Shown here piece by piece: positions 35,349 to 47,930 of a DNA stretch of 58,732 nucleotides. The translations under genes and the position numbers were made by a program. Position 1 is the stretch's first letter; the number at the start of each line of letters is the position of its first letter. Origin of the DNA: Rhizaria sp. SCN 62-66. Lineage: Eukaryota > Rhizaria, unplaced. The stretch is taken from the NCBI GenBank assembly GCA_001724265.1, contig MEDY01000165.1:1-58732 (forward strand), written 5' to 3'. A model generated the notes under the pieces. It did not search any database and was not told the DNA's origin. It saw only the letters and a list, made by a program, of their open reading frames with translations.

Positions 35349-38300
35349 TCACTTGCGCCTCCTGCCGTCAGGCAACGCGTCCCCCGCTGCCGCCGCGGTG
35401 CTAACATGGGAGGCCAGTCCCGCCGCGCCCCTGCCGAGCGCCGCCGCGGCCGCCGCAGCCGCTGCGGCGTCGGCAGCCAGCTGCGCGCGCTCGCGGCCGA
35501 CGCGCACGCGGGCCCGTGTCTGCGCCTGCTGCAGCCGCAGGCGCTGCTCGGAGCGGTGCAGCAGCGCCAGCAGCTGCTGGTTGCCGTCGCGCGGCAACAA
35601 CCGGTCGCCGATGATCAGCTTGTCGTCTAAGGGGGTACTTAGATGCGCGCGCGACGATGCCAACCTGGCGCCGCCCAAAGCAGATGCTGACGCTGAGGAT
35701 GACGCCATTGCGATCGCAGTCGCGGGGGATGCAAAGAGACCGGAGCCCGGCAGACGTGAGAGTCCGTGTGAGGGGGTGCTTAGACTACCATCATCGAGCG
35801 GAAAGCTGTTGGTGCTGTGCTGGTACCGGCTGCGCAGCTGTTGCAGCAGCGCCTCGTCCTCGCCCTTTAGATCACGTCCGCGCGCACTGACGCCCATCGG
35901 AGCGATATCTGTGGCAGTAGCGTCACTGACGCTGGCGTCGTCGCCCACGCTGTTGTGGCTGTTGCCGGCGTTGTTGAGCCGCGCGGTGGCGCGGACCCGG
36001 TGGCGCCGGCTGGCGGACCGCGCGCGCGCTGCCTCGGCCGCCTCGGCCGCTGCGCCCGCCGCGAGAGCCGCGTGCTGCGTCAGCAGCTCGTCGGCCCAGC
36101 GCAGGTCGCGCGACAGCTGTTGCGCCGTCGCCGTCGATGCCGACGCGCGCGGGGACTGCGGGCGCGACGCCGCGGGCAGCTGCAGGTGAAGCTGCGAGTA
36201 CGAGTACTGCTGCTGGAGCTGCTGTTGCAGGTGCAGCTGCTGCAGCTGCGCGTGCGACAACGACTGTGTGGGCGACTGAGCGCGCGACACCACGCTACCA
36301 ACAGCAGCAGCAGCATAAGTCGCGTTATAAGGCGGCGGCGATGGGGGCAGCAGGAGGGCCGCCGCGTTGTTGGTATTGTTGAGCGCAAAGAGCGGCGCGT
36401 CGCTGTACTTGTACGTGTCGACGGCCGCGACGACGCCGTGGTCGTGTTGTACCACGACGAGCTCGCGCTCCTCGCCGTCTTCGTCCACGTCGTCGTTCAC
36501 AGCCCCAACGCCAAACTGCTGCTGTTGTTGTTGAGCGTTGTTGTTGTTGCTGTCGTTGTTGTAGTTGTAGTAGCCGTTGCCGTCGTCGTTGTACTCATCG
36601 TCGACGTCGTCGTCGTCATAATATGCAAACGAGGGCCGGTCGCGCGGCGGCGGCGCCAGTAGCGCAACCGCACCCGCACCAGCGCCCTGCTGCTGCTGGT
36701 CAGTGTTGAGCTTGACGCGGGGACCAGTGAGCAACTGCATGCGCGGCGACTGCGCTTTGCTGCCGCTGCTGCTTCTGGTGTTGTTGCGGCCACTGCCGCG
36801 GACGGGACTGCTGCCCCAGCGCCCTCTCTGGCCCTGCTGCTGCTGCTTAGTAGGCGACATTGAGTACTGGTCGGTGGCCGCGGTGGCGTCCTCATCAAAC
36901 GAAAACTCTTGACCGTGACCGTGGCCCAGGTGACCGTGAGCACCACCGGTACCGCCGCGGCCACCCATCGCGCCCATGGCGTTGTTGTTGGAGAGAACGC
37001 GCGGGTCAAACACACTCAGGCCCCCCGCATCCAAGGAGCTGCCGACCCGGCCGCGGTTGCCGCCGCTGCCCGGGAGCGAGATGCCCACCGCGGCGGCGGC
37101 GGCGCGGCGGAGCCCGGGCGACAGCGCACCCATCGCGACCGCCGCTGCCTCTACCGCCGCGGCCTCGGCCTCCTCGGCGGCCTCGCGCGCGGCGGCGGCG
37201 TCGGCGGCGGCGCTCTGCCCGCGCTGGCCGGCGTGGCGCGGGGACGCGTTGCCGTAGCCGCGCCGGCCGCTCGCGCCGTTGCTGCCGCCGGTCTGGGAGG
37301 GCGAGCGGACCGACTCGAAGCCGAAGCGGTTCATCGCCGAGTCCTCCCGCCGCACGCCCACGCTCGCGCCCATGCCGAACGCGCTGCGCGTCACGCTGCC
37401 GCCGCCGCCGGCGTCGCTGCCGGCGCCGGCGGGGCTGAGACTGCCGCCGCTGCCGTCCGCGGAGGTGCGGCTGCGGCGGCTGCGCATTGTCGCGAAGGCC
37501 TGCGACACGATGCCGCGGAGCAACTCGCTGTCGCCGCCGTCGCCGTCGCCGCCGCCGCCGCCGCCACCGCTGCCGCTGCGCGGAGCGCCGCTGCTCTTGA
37601 CGCCGTCGCTGCTGTCGTTGCTGTTGACCGATGCAAATGCGTCGTGCCAGGCTGCGGCGGCGTTGTCGTCGTTGAGCAAGTACTGCTTCAGCGCGAGCTC
37701 CAGCCCGTCGTCGTCGCCTGCGCCGCCACCGTGGCCGCGGCCGTGCGCCGCGGGCCCCGCACCTGCGCCGGTGCGGCCGTGGGCGCGCGGGGTGCTGTCG
37801 TGGAGCGAGGCGTGCGCCGCGGCAGCCGCAAACACGTCCGCGGCGCGCGTGCTCGGCGGCAGCGCCCACGCGCGCGGGTCCTTGTGGCCGGTGGACTCGA
37901 GCGCCCAGTACGGGATCAGCTCCGCGCCGCCGACACCGGGGGTGCTGGCCACGCCGGGCGCCACGGCATTCGCGTCAGACTGCGACGCGCCACCGCCGCT
38001 GCCGGTGACGGCGCTGACGGCGGCGGCGTTGTTGTTGGAAGCGAAGTTGGACATGAGCAGCTTCATCTCAGCGTCGGCGTCGGCGTCAGTGTAGCCGTTG
38101 TCGTCGGCCACGCTCACCGCGGCGCTCGCGGCGACCGAAGCAGCGGCCGCGGCCTTGGCGGCGGTGACCGTGCCACGGACAAAGCCCCTCGTTGTCCCCG
38201 TCGGTACCAGCAGCTCAGCGTCGGTGCCCATGGTCATACGAGTCGCCCCGCGGCCGCGGCCGTGCCCACGGCCGCGGTGGCCCGAGCGCGAGTGCGAGCG

Positions 38301-41300
38301 CGACTGCGCCTGGGACTGCGACCGCGACTGCGAGTCGGCCGTGCTGTCGTACTCGCCGTAGTCATCATCGTCGGTGTTGAAGTAGTCGCTGTCATCATCG
38401 TCGCCGCTTGGCTGCTGGTCGCCAGCGACCGCGTCAGCGTTCTTGTCGGAGCTGTGGGCCGACGCCCCCTTGCCGCCCCTGCCAAGATACCGCCGGCCCC
38501 CGCGGCCGGACTCGTTGTCCCCCAGTCCGGCCTCGCTGCCAGTGTGCGCGAGCTGCGTGAGGGCGTTGATGCCCGTGACGGTCGGCCGCAACGGCACCAT
38601 AGGCGACGCCGGGCCCGTGTAGTAGTGCTCGTCGTCGAGCTCGCCCGCCGTGACGGTCGGCAGACGCGAGCCGCCCTTGCTGCTTTTAACATCGCCCCTG
38701 TCAAAGCGACCACTCGCCGCAGCGCTGCCGAGAGCAGTTGCAAGGCTCGTTTGACTGGCTACGTCATCGGGAGTCGAATCAGCGACTGTGGGCATGTCAA
38801 TTCCGACAACTCCGACCAGTTGTTGCGACTGCTGCCTCAGCGGCCGCGGCTGCCGCGCGAGCGAGCCCTTGGCGCCGCCCTTGCCATTGGTCGCGACCGC
38901 AGCGCTGTCGCCCTTGCCCTCAGCCCTGCTATCCTCCTCGGCGGCAGCAGCTGCAGCGGCGGCGGCATTAGCGGCAGCAGCAGCGGCGACCGTGGCGGCC
39001 TTGGTGGCGTCACTGCGCGCCTTGTCGATCAGCGCGAGCAGCTGTGCCCGCGCGTCGATGGCGCTGGTGCCGGCCTTGCCGACCGTGCCGTACTGCGGCA
39101 GCAGCGTGCCCAGCGCAAGGTGCTGTCCGGCCACTGCGGTGCCCAGCGGCGACCCCGGGGGCGAGCCCGCGCCCGCGCCAGAGGCGGCGACGTCTGAGGG
39201 CGCGGTCGAGAGTGAACCGGCCCGGGCCCGGAGCGCGGCGAGGAGGTTCTTGTCGCCCTGGGTCAGCGACGCCGGGTATGCGGCCTCGAAAGCGGCCAAG
39301 TACGCGTCAACGTCGTCTAGGCGAGAGAGCAGCGAGGGAACAGTATTGAGCGCGTTGAGCATCCCGTCCGACAGCGACAGGTCTTGCGCGCGGCTGGCCG
39401 CCGCGGCTGCGTGCGCAGACGGGGTGATAATCCCCACGTGCGGACTGCGGCTGCGGCTGTCGGCGTCGCTGCCCGCGCTCACGCTGTCGCCCTCGTCGCT
39501 GTTTGTATCGAGCTCCGAGTCGGGCGCGGGCAGCGCGTCTAATAACATAGATTCGCCGTCGGCGTCGCCAATGCTCGCGCTCACGCTGCCACGCGCCCGC
39601 GCACCCGAGGCCCGGGCCTTGGCCTTCGCAGCGGCGGAGACGACAGAATTGCGCTTCCGTCTCTGCTCAGCACTGTCCGCACTGGAGTCGCGCGCAGAGG
39701 CAACGCGCACCGCGGCCGCACCGGTCACGCCGGCGCCCCGCACGCCGACGCCGAGGCCCTCTGCAGCCAAATCATCCAGCGTGCTGTGGCCGCCCACACT
39801 GCTGCCGGAGGGCGCGGGGGACGGCACGGTCAGCTTGCCGGTCAAGCCCGCGCCCGCGGGTGGCTTGACTTCCTCGGTCTGGACGCCGCGGCTCACGGTC
39901 GCCGCGCTGGCCTGCACGGCCTTCTGCCCCTTATGCATGCCGCCGCGCCACGCCGCGACTTCGACGGCGGCTAGCTGCACGGCCAGCTCGCGCAGCGCCG
40001 AGTGCAGCTCGCGCTGCTCCGCGGTGAGCCGCGCCGACAGCGACGTGACCGTGCGCAGCTCAGCTGTCATGCCGGTCGTGCCGCGGCGGCGGCGCAGCGT
40101 CTCGGCGCGCCACAGCCGCGCACTCGCCTCGGCCGCGGCTACGGCGACGGCCAGCTCAGCCTCGGTCGCACTGCCGTCCGCCGCTGTCGCACGCGCTGCG
40201 TTCGCGGCCGCAGTAGCCGCGGCGTGGTCTGCCTCGGCCGCGGCGACGGCGGCGCGCAGCGAAGCCAGCGTGGCGGTCAGCTCATCTGCGTCGCGCGCGA
40301 CCGCGGCGCCGTCGGCGGCGTTGGCGTTCTCGAGTGCGTGGAGCTCTGCCGCGGCCGTCGCGCGCTGGTGCTCGAGCGCGGCCGTCTCAGCGATGTTGTC
40401 CTGCCGCTTCGCCGCGAGCCCGCGCCGCAGGTGCGAAGTCTGTTTCGCCAGCGCGTCGTTGCGCGCGCGCAGGTCTGCAATTTCGCGCTGAATCTCGCTC
40501 CGCTGCAGCGCCATCGAGCTCGCCTCCTCGCGGATGCTGTCCAGCAGGGCCTCGCTCGCGGCCGTGTGCGACGCCGTCTCAGACTGTAAGGTCGCAAGCT
40601 TGCCCACGGCGACCGCAAGCTCTTTCTCCTGCGCGGCAAGCTCGGCGTCCACGGCGGCAAAGCGCACTGCCGCGGTGTCGCGCGCGGCCAGCGAGGCCGT
40701 CTTCTGCTCTTGCAGCGCGCTCACAGCGGTCTCGGCGTCGCGTGTGCGCTCGCGGATGTCCTTGAGCGTCTTGATCGTGTCGAACTTGCGCTTGCGCATC
40801 TCCACAATGGCCTCGAACCCGGACCGCACGTGACCCTCGAGCACGGTGACGTCGCCCGCCGCGGCGGCCACGAGCGCGCGCGCGCCCGACTGCGCCGTCT
40901 CCAGCTCACCCTCGGCCTTGCGGCGCTCCGCGATCGCGCGCTGCGCAGTGCGGTGCGCCGCGGCGGAGGCCTCGGTGCGCGCGGTGTGCGCGTCGCGGGC
41001 CTCAGCCAGGCGCGACGTCGCGTCCAACAACGCAAGCTCCAGCGCCTCCGCCTGCGCTTGCGCAGAAGACAGCGACTGTGAGACAAAAACAGCATAAAGA
41101 AGCGAAGAGATGTGAGATGTGGAAAGATAACAAACAAAGTTGATATGCGACCATAACTTAACAATTTGCAACTATTGCCACAATAAACGTACCTTAACTT
41201 CGTTTTCTTCAAGCGCTTCTTGTGCGCCGACCTTGGCTTCCCGCCACCTCTCCCTCTCGGCCACGAGGCCCCTGAGCACCTCGTCAAGCGCACTGGCCTC

Positions 41301-44300
41301 GTCCTCGGCGGCCCGCGCACGCGCGACGACCTCGCTGTACTGCTGCTCGAGCGCCTGCAGCCGGTGCTTGAGCATGCCTTGCCGGTTCGCAATGACAGCA
41401 CGGTGACGCTCGTTGCTGGCGACGAAGCCGGCGGCGTCGCGCTGCTGCGCCGCCAGGTATTGCTCCTTGAGCGCCGCCGCCTGCCGCTTGCGCTCCAGTG
41501 AGAAAACCACGGCCGGGTCGCGCGCGCCGGGCGCGGCGGCCTTGGCGGCGGCGAGCGCGGCGGCGTGAGCGGCGCGGTCGGCCCCGCGGATGCCGCTGCC
41601 GGCGTGGCGGCCGCCCAGGTCCAAGATGCGCAGGATGAGCATCTCCTCGGCAATGGCGGCGGACATGAGCGAGCGTGCCGCGCGCTGCTCCTCGAGGAGC
41701 AGCTGGCGCGTGCGCGCAAGGTCGAGCTCGCGCTGCGACAGCGACGCCGTGGCGGCCAGCAGCTGCGTGTCGAGCAGAGAAGCCGCATCGATAACCTTCA
41801 AGTTGTTGAATAGAAACAAACGACACAACAAAAAACATTAGTGTGAGATCAAGTTGTGATGGTTGAAAAAGGTAAAACGTGGAACTTAAACATTATTTGT
41901 GCGTACCCGTTTGCGGTCGTCCTCGGCCCTGGCGAGCGTCCTCTCGAGCGCCTCCAGCTCCTGCTTTTTGCCGCCGACCTTGCCCTTGAGCGCCGTAGTC
42001 GCACGCCGCTGGTCTGCGAGCGCGGCCAACAGACCGCGGAGGGCAACGCGGAGCTCGGTGCCGTGGATAAGGTGGCGGTGGTAGCGGGCGCCCCACTCGG
42101 AGGCCTCGGCGCGCGCGCTGGTGGCGTCTTCGACGACTTGCTCGAGTGACAGGCGGGCCTGGGACAATGACTGCTTGGCCAGAGCGATCTACACAAAAAA
42201 AAACACACACAATATTGACACACGAAATCACAATAATATTCATTAGCAAGATATTTGGGGATCAAAAAAGAAAGACCTAGCTTACAAAACATGTCTCTTT
42301 GAATATCGCTCATCGATATTTGTTACAAAGTGATGCTACGTACGCGGGCCTTGTCGGCCTTGAGCATGCCGACGGCGTCGACGAGGCTCTCCTCGCCGCG
42401 CTTGATGCTTTCGCGGACGCCGTCCTGCATCTTGCGCACGGCGCGCGCGCGCTCCTTGTGCTCCTTCTCGACGATCATCTCGCGGTGGCGGCCTGCGAAG
42501 ACGACGCAGCCCAGCACCCAAGCCGTGACCGCGGGCTCAGCCGTGTCGATGAGCCGCATGTAACCGCGCCAGTGCAGCGCCAGCAGCGCCGCGGCCTGCG
42601 GCGAGTGGCCCAGCAGCCCGCGTAGCAGCGAGAACACGCCCAGCGAGTACGTGAAGAGCGACACGTACGCGCGGTCGATCAGCGCGGGCGGGAGCGCGGA
42701 CTCGCGGAGACCGCGGCGGCCCAGGCCCAGCGTGTCGATGGCAGAACGCAGTAGCAGCGAGTGTGGCGGCGCTAGCACTGCGATGGCGGGGCAGCGAGAA
42801 GACAACAGACGCCGTTCGCGGGCCGCGAGGGCCTCGGAGAGGCGCGCCTGCTGTTGCTGCTGCTGTTGCTGCTGCTGTTGCTGCTGCAAGGCCGTGTTCG
42901 CGTTCGCGAGAGTGTCAGTGTCCACAGTCATGTACGCATCAGCGTCGTCGTCATCGTCAGTATTAGTCGCGCTAGAAACATCGCCGTTGTCGCTGTCGTC
43001 AGACCCAGTGGTGTCACGGTCACTCTTGTTCTCATTGTCACCACCCTCAGCAACGCCAGTCAGAGTCTGAGCCTGCGCGACGCGACGCGCCTTGGCGCTG
43101 CTGCTCTTGCTCATGCGCTTGTTTTTGCCTCGCTTAGAGCCGTCGTCGCTGTGCTTGGTGTACTCGTAGCTGCCGGGGCCGACGATCTTGGCCGACACCG
43201 AGGCCAGCCACGACTCAGCCAGCGCGACGTCGGTCACCACGAAGCCGCTGCTGTCCACCGTCGTGCCTGCGCTTGCGGCCGCGCTGATGTTGCTGTTGCG
43301 GATCGCGCTGCCGCTGCCTGCGCCAGGGGCGGCGTTGTTACTGTTCGCGTTCGAGAGCATCATACCCTTGCTAGGGCTGAACGCACCAGTGCCAGAGAGT
43401 GTACTGCCAAAGCCACCAATGATGGTGTTGTTGTTCCCGCTGGGATTTGCGCTAGTCGTGGTCGTAGCAGCGGCTGCGGCTGCAGCAGCCATTGCGGCGG
43501 CGGCTGCAACGGCGTCGGACGTAGTCACACTGGCGTGGGAACTTAAGCCGCCCGCGCCGCCCGAAGTTAGGCCGCCGCCGGCACGCTTGTTCGGACTCCG
43601 CACATCAGTATGCTGCGAGCGCTGACTGGCACTGCCCCCTCGAGCGCTGGCGGAAGCGCCGTTGTCCGATTGGTTCGCGTTGACGTGGGTGAACTTGGCC
43701 GTCGCAGACGCAGTGGCGGCCGCGGCGTCGCCCCGGGGCGCGAGCGGCGGACCCACAGTCACGTGTAGACCGGTGATGAACTCGATTTCGGCGACGTTGC
43801 CGCCATCGGTACCGCGGTCCTCAGCGCCGGCGGCGTGGCCGTGCACGCCGGTCTGGTGGCCGTGCGCCGGGGCGGGGACTGCGCGCGTGACGGCGATGGA
43901 GAGCGGGTGGTAGCCTGTGCCGGCCAGCTGCGCGCGGGCCGCGACTGCAAGCCAGGACGCCGCCAGCGCGCTCAGCGTCGCGTGGGCCCGTGACTGCGCT
44001 TGCAACCGCGCCTGAGACCGAGGCTGGGGTTGGGCCTGGGGCTGACTCTTCTGAGACGGTGACAGCGACTGCTTTTGAGGCTGCGAGAGTTCGGTGGTTG
44101 TGTCGAAGGTGTCTGCGCCCTCGTTGTCACTCTCGGAGCCGGATTCGCTGTCGTCATGGTCGTACTTGCTGTCACTCTGAGCCTGCACATCGGATGCTGA
44201 AGACGGCTTCTTGCCATGGTGTTGCTGTTGCAAGAGAGCGCGCGAGACTCGCTTGACTTGTTTCGCAGTCGGCAGTGGGAACAACACGTCACCGAAGTCG

Positions 44301-46128
44301 CCGCTCACAGTCACTGCGGTGAGGGGCAGCGGGGGCAGGCCGCTGACGTCGTCCTCCTGCTCCGCTTCGTCTTCTTCGAACAACATCTGTTGCTGCGGCT
44401 CACGGTCGCTGCTGCCGGTGCTGGCGAACGCGGTGCGCGGGTCGCTGCCCACAGTCACGCGGCCTGACTTCGATCCCGCAGACGAAAGCACGCCGAACTT
44501 CTCAAACAACGCACGGGGCACAGCACTGCTGTCGCCCGCGGCCGTCGTCTGCTCTGCACCTGCTCCCGCTGCGCGCGTCGCTGCCGCATTGGCGTTGGTG
44601 TTGGTCGCAGTCGCCGCATTCGCCGCAGCCGCTGCTGAGACCGCGACTGCCGCGGCGGCCGTCGCCGACAGCGTCTGCGGCTGCCCGCGCAGCGTCTTGA
44701 GGATGAACAGCGCGTTGCGCATGACCGAGTCGGCAAAGCGGTGGTGGCGGCGCTGCTGCTGCTGCCGCTGGTGCAGCTGCTGCTGTTGGTAGTAGTAGCC
44801 GTTGCCGCCGCGCGCCGTGCTGCCGAAGACGTGGCCGGGCGGCATGACGCCGTAGAGCGCGCGCGTCGCCTTGTCTTGCTCGATTTGCTGCTGCTGCTGA
44901 TGCCTGCGCGCGCTCTCGCCCGCGGTGGTGTAGCCGTACCCGTACAGTCTCGCCGCGTTTCTGCCCGCGCCGCTGCTGCCCGCATCAGGGTCAGCACCGC
45001 CCTGCGGCCACTCGGCAGCGTTAGCCGCGCTAGCCGTAGTGGCGCCTTGGCGACTTGCGCCCCTAGCAGAGCCCAGCCGTCCCCCGGCGCCGTTGACGCC
45101 GCCGTTGCCGAGGGCCCCGACGCCGCGCGCCGAGCCCAGGCGGTCGAGCGGGAGCACACGCGGCACCATCGCGCCGCCGATGACGCCGCCGGCCTCGCCG
45201 CGCGAGCCGCCGCGCATCAGCCACCCGATCCCGCCGCCCGCGCCCGCCGCGCCCGTCGGGGCCGCCCCCGCCGCGTCACTATGGACGCCGCTCGAGCCCG
45301 CGGCGCCGGCGCTGGCCGCGGCGCGCAGGCGGTGCTTCATGTCCGTCTTCTCGCCCTCGCGCAGCAGCGTGAGCGCCGCGTAGAGCCCGCTGCTGTGCCC
45401 GGGGCCGCTGCTCGCGCCGCCGCCGGCGCCGCTGCCGCCGAGGCCGCCCAGCCCGAGGCTGCCCGCGGCGAGCGGCCGGGAGCCGCCCTTGCCGCCCATG
45501 GTGTTGGCGGTGCTCGAGGCAGACTGGCGGCTTAATTTCGCGGCGTCCCGGAAGGATGTCTTGAGCGCTGAGGTGCGATACAGCGCGCGCAAAGCAGCGT
45601 CAGTGTCGCTGTCACTGCCGCTGCCGTCGTCGCCCGCGCCGGGGCCCGCGCCGACAGGAGCGCTGCTGCGCTTTTGGCCGTGGTGCGTGTTAGAGTAAGA
45701 CTGAGTGTGAGAATCTTCACCCTTAGATGATGCAAGGGGCAGGGATTCTCCAGGATGACGCGACAGTAGCGCTTGTTGCATGCGGGAAGCAACCGCAGTC
45801 AGAGATGCCGCACTGGTCATCGTCAACGGCATCACCGACACAGCGTCGCCCTCAGCAGCAGCTGGGCTCGCGTTCGCAGTGACTGTAGCAGCGCCGGTGC
45901 CAGTGGCGCTGAGACTGTGGTCCGGCGCGAGCGACAGGCCGTGCTGCGGCTTGGCGGGGATAGCGGCAATGGTCGCGTCGGTCTGCGGCCGCGTGATGTG
46001 CGGGCCGAACGCCGCGGTCAGCATTGTCGTCATCGGCATCGCGTCCGGGTCCGCACTCGCACTCGGATTCGCACGAGTCCTTGGACGCTGATCTGCGTTG
46101 TTATCAACGACATTGCAGTTCGTGTTGC

Positions 46129-46162
<34 letters not shown>

Positions 46163-47167
46163 GCTGCTGCTGACTGCGGGGGCCAGCACAGCGAGCGGGA
46201 CGCCCGTGGTGCTGGTGGGAGCGGTCGCAGGGTCCAGACTGCTGGGCAGGCGCGACGGCTCGCGCCAGTGCAGCGTCGCCAGGCTCTGCGTCGTCTGCGA
46301 CAGCATCTTCTGCCGCAGCACCAGGTTGATGCGCGTCGAGGCGGCGCCCGCGCTGACCGGGGGCCCGCTGTTGGGGGTGAAGATGCCGATCGTGGTCGCC
46401 GCCGAGGCGGTGGCGGTGGCGCCGCTCGAGATGGTTCCGCCCGTTGCCGCCACATCACGGGCAAGACTAGTGCCGTTCACGTTGGGGGTGGGCGTGTTGG
46501 CGGTCGCTACGGGGTTCGGACTCTTGGCGTTAGTCAAGTTGGCATTACCAGGCTTGTTTGCGGCACAATTAGGAGCATCACTTGAACTACCAGTGGTAAA
46601 GTCTGTAGTTAAGTCAACGGGCGGCGCAAAGCGATCCAAAGCCGCAGCCAGCGCGGCTGCGGTCGTGGGGCGCACAGGCAACAGCGCGGGCACAAACTGA
46701 GACTGCGACGGTGGCTCTGCAAAGATATATCCAGCCGAAGCAGACGGAGAGGCTGAGGAGGACGATGACTGAGACGCAGAGAATGGAGCGCGGGGCTGCA
46801 GCGGCTGCAGCAGCGGCGGCGCGGGCGGCAGCTGCGGGCCAAACGCACCGCCAGGAGTGACAGCAGAACTAGCAGCACTGCTACTGTTGCTCTTGGAGCC
46901 GACGGTGGGACAGAGCACTTTGTTAACGGGCGTCCGCGCGGTGGCCGAGACCGTGGGCTTGAAATAGCGCGACTCGACCGACGCGTACGGCGCGCGCGCA
47001 GGGACCAGCGCGCCCGAGGTGGAAGTCGAGGGCCGGGACGATAGAGCCACGGGGCCCGGCGCTGCAGCGGCTGCAGTGGCGGCCGTCGGCGAGGCTGCAG
47101 GGGCAGCGGGAGCTGGGGCCGGGACGGTGTAGCGACCGCGCCCGGGGTCGGCCGGGGGCGCAGACAT
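35349..47167 (-). CDS. Giant low-complexity and coiled-coil protein, unknown
   Basis: Four exons (47167-42344, 42188-41907, 41795-41193, 41075-35349) are joined by three phase-0 introns with donors GTACGT, GTACGC and GTACGT. They encode 3811 aa ending in TGA. Residues 1-1500 are low-complexity Ala/Ser/Asn/Gly/Gln with poly-Asn and poly-Gln tracts. A helical domain of normal composition spans about 1490-1600, and a long coiled coil spans about 1555-2330 and covers all of exons 2 and 3. The rest is disordered, with acidic patches, RGRG stretches and poly-Gln/Asn. No catalytic motif, signal peptide or membrane segment is seen. It could be a scaffold of the cytoskeleton, centrosome/basal body or a condensate, but that is speculation. 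I do not recognise the family. Confidence 0.8.
42849..42887 (-). repeat. Poly-glutamine tract in the giant coiled-coil gene
   Basis: A run of 13 CAG/CAA codons on the minus strand lies just before the helical domain of the 3811-aa protein. Mixed codons (CAG with regular CAA) suggest an older and more stable tract than the pure CAG runs of the Jupiter-like gene. Confidence 0.8.
46122..46171 (-). repeat. Poly-asparagine (AAC) microsatellite
   Basis: An uninterrupted GTT run on the plus strand is AAC on the coding strand. It encodes about 11 Asn in the N-terminal low-complexity part of the giant coiled-coil protein. It is a likely slippage-prone microsatellite. Confidence 0.85.
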
Positions 47168-47930
47168 CGCGAGCTACGCCCAATAAAAGTGGACAGGGAT
47201 TTACTGTGGAAGTAGCGCGACCGGAGATTGTTTCGGTGTCCAAGTCGCTGGGTTGGGGGACAGTTTGGAGGACAGGGCGACAGAGAATAACAGCTCTGAG
47301 TGAGGCAGGGGTTTGAGAAAGATAAGAACAATTTGGAATGATCGAAAAGAAATATAATAAAAAAAAGAATGTGTAATTGTAGGTTAACATAGACATAACG
47401 ACAACAACGGATAATAGAATGCGTTGCAGATGAAAGAAGTCAGCCTCAGTTTGAACAAGGACTGTGGGCACACCGATGGCCGATCGCGGACCAGCAGGAG
47501 AGATGCTGTCGGTCAAGGTAGCATGACACGAGCTCAAATGGACACTCAATCAAGGTGTATTGCAATATCCTTTTGCACCAGTATATAAAATGATGCATAG
47601 GAAACCTTCATTTTATACGAAGAGCTGTCGGACTAAGGTCACGTCTGTGGGCCGCTTTCAGATTCTTTCCGAACCCAGCCTCGGCAGTCGTGTCTTAAAC
47701 CAACCTTGGCACCCTGCAGCGCTCTTGTGTAAACCCCAGCGTCAATGCCGTTTTTCAAAATGCTCATGTCTCGCACTTGTAATTCTATTCCGTTTTCTCT
47801 CTTTCACTTTGACGTTGCATTCACTCCGCAAATCACCAATCCCCATCGTGTCCCCGATCTGCGTCGCTCACCTGCCCCATTGTGTCACACCGCTGCACCC
47901 GCTGCTTGTCTCACAAAGCCTGAAGACAAG
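47168..47930. promoter_or_regulatory. Divergent promoter region, giant coiled-coil gene / ETFB
   Basis: This gap of about 760 bp separates divergently transcribed genes. A TATATAAAA string at 47582-47590 could be a TATA element for ETFB, though that would imply a 5' UTR of roughly 300 nt. Pyrimidine-rich sequence before 47930 fits a 5' UTR. No coding exon is evident. Confidence 0.45.

Noticed and set aside
36909-40589. Plus-strand frames of several hundred codons opposite the giant coiled-coil gene
   Set aside because: They mirror repetitive GC-rich codons of the minus-strand gene and contain only low-complexity Ala/Arg/Val strings.
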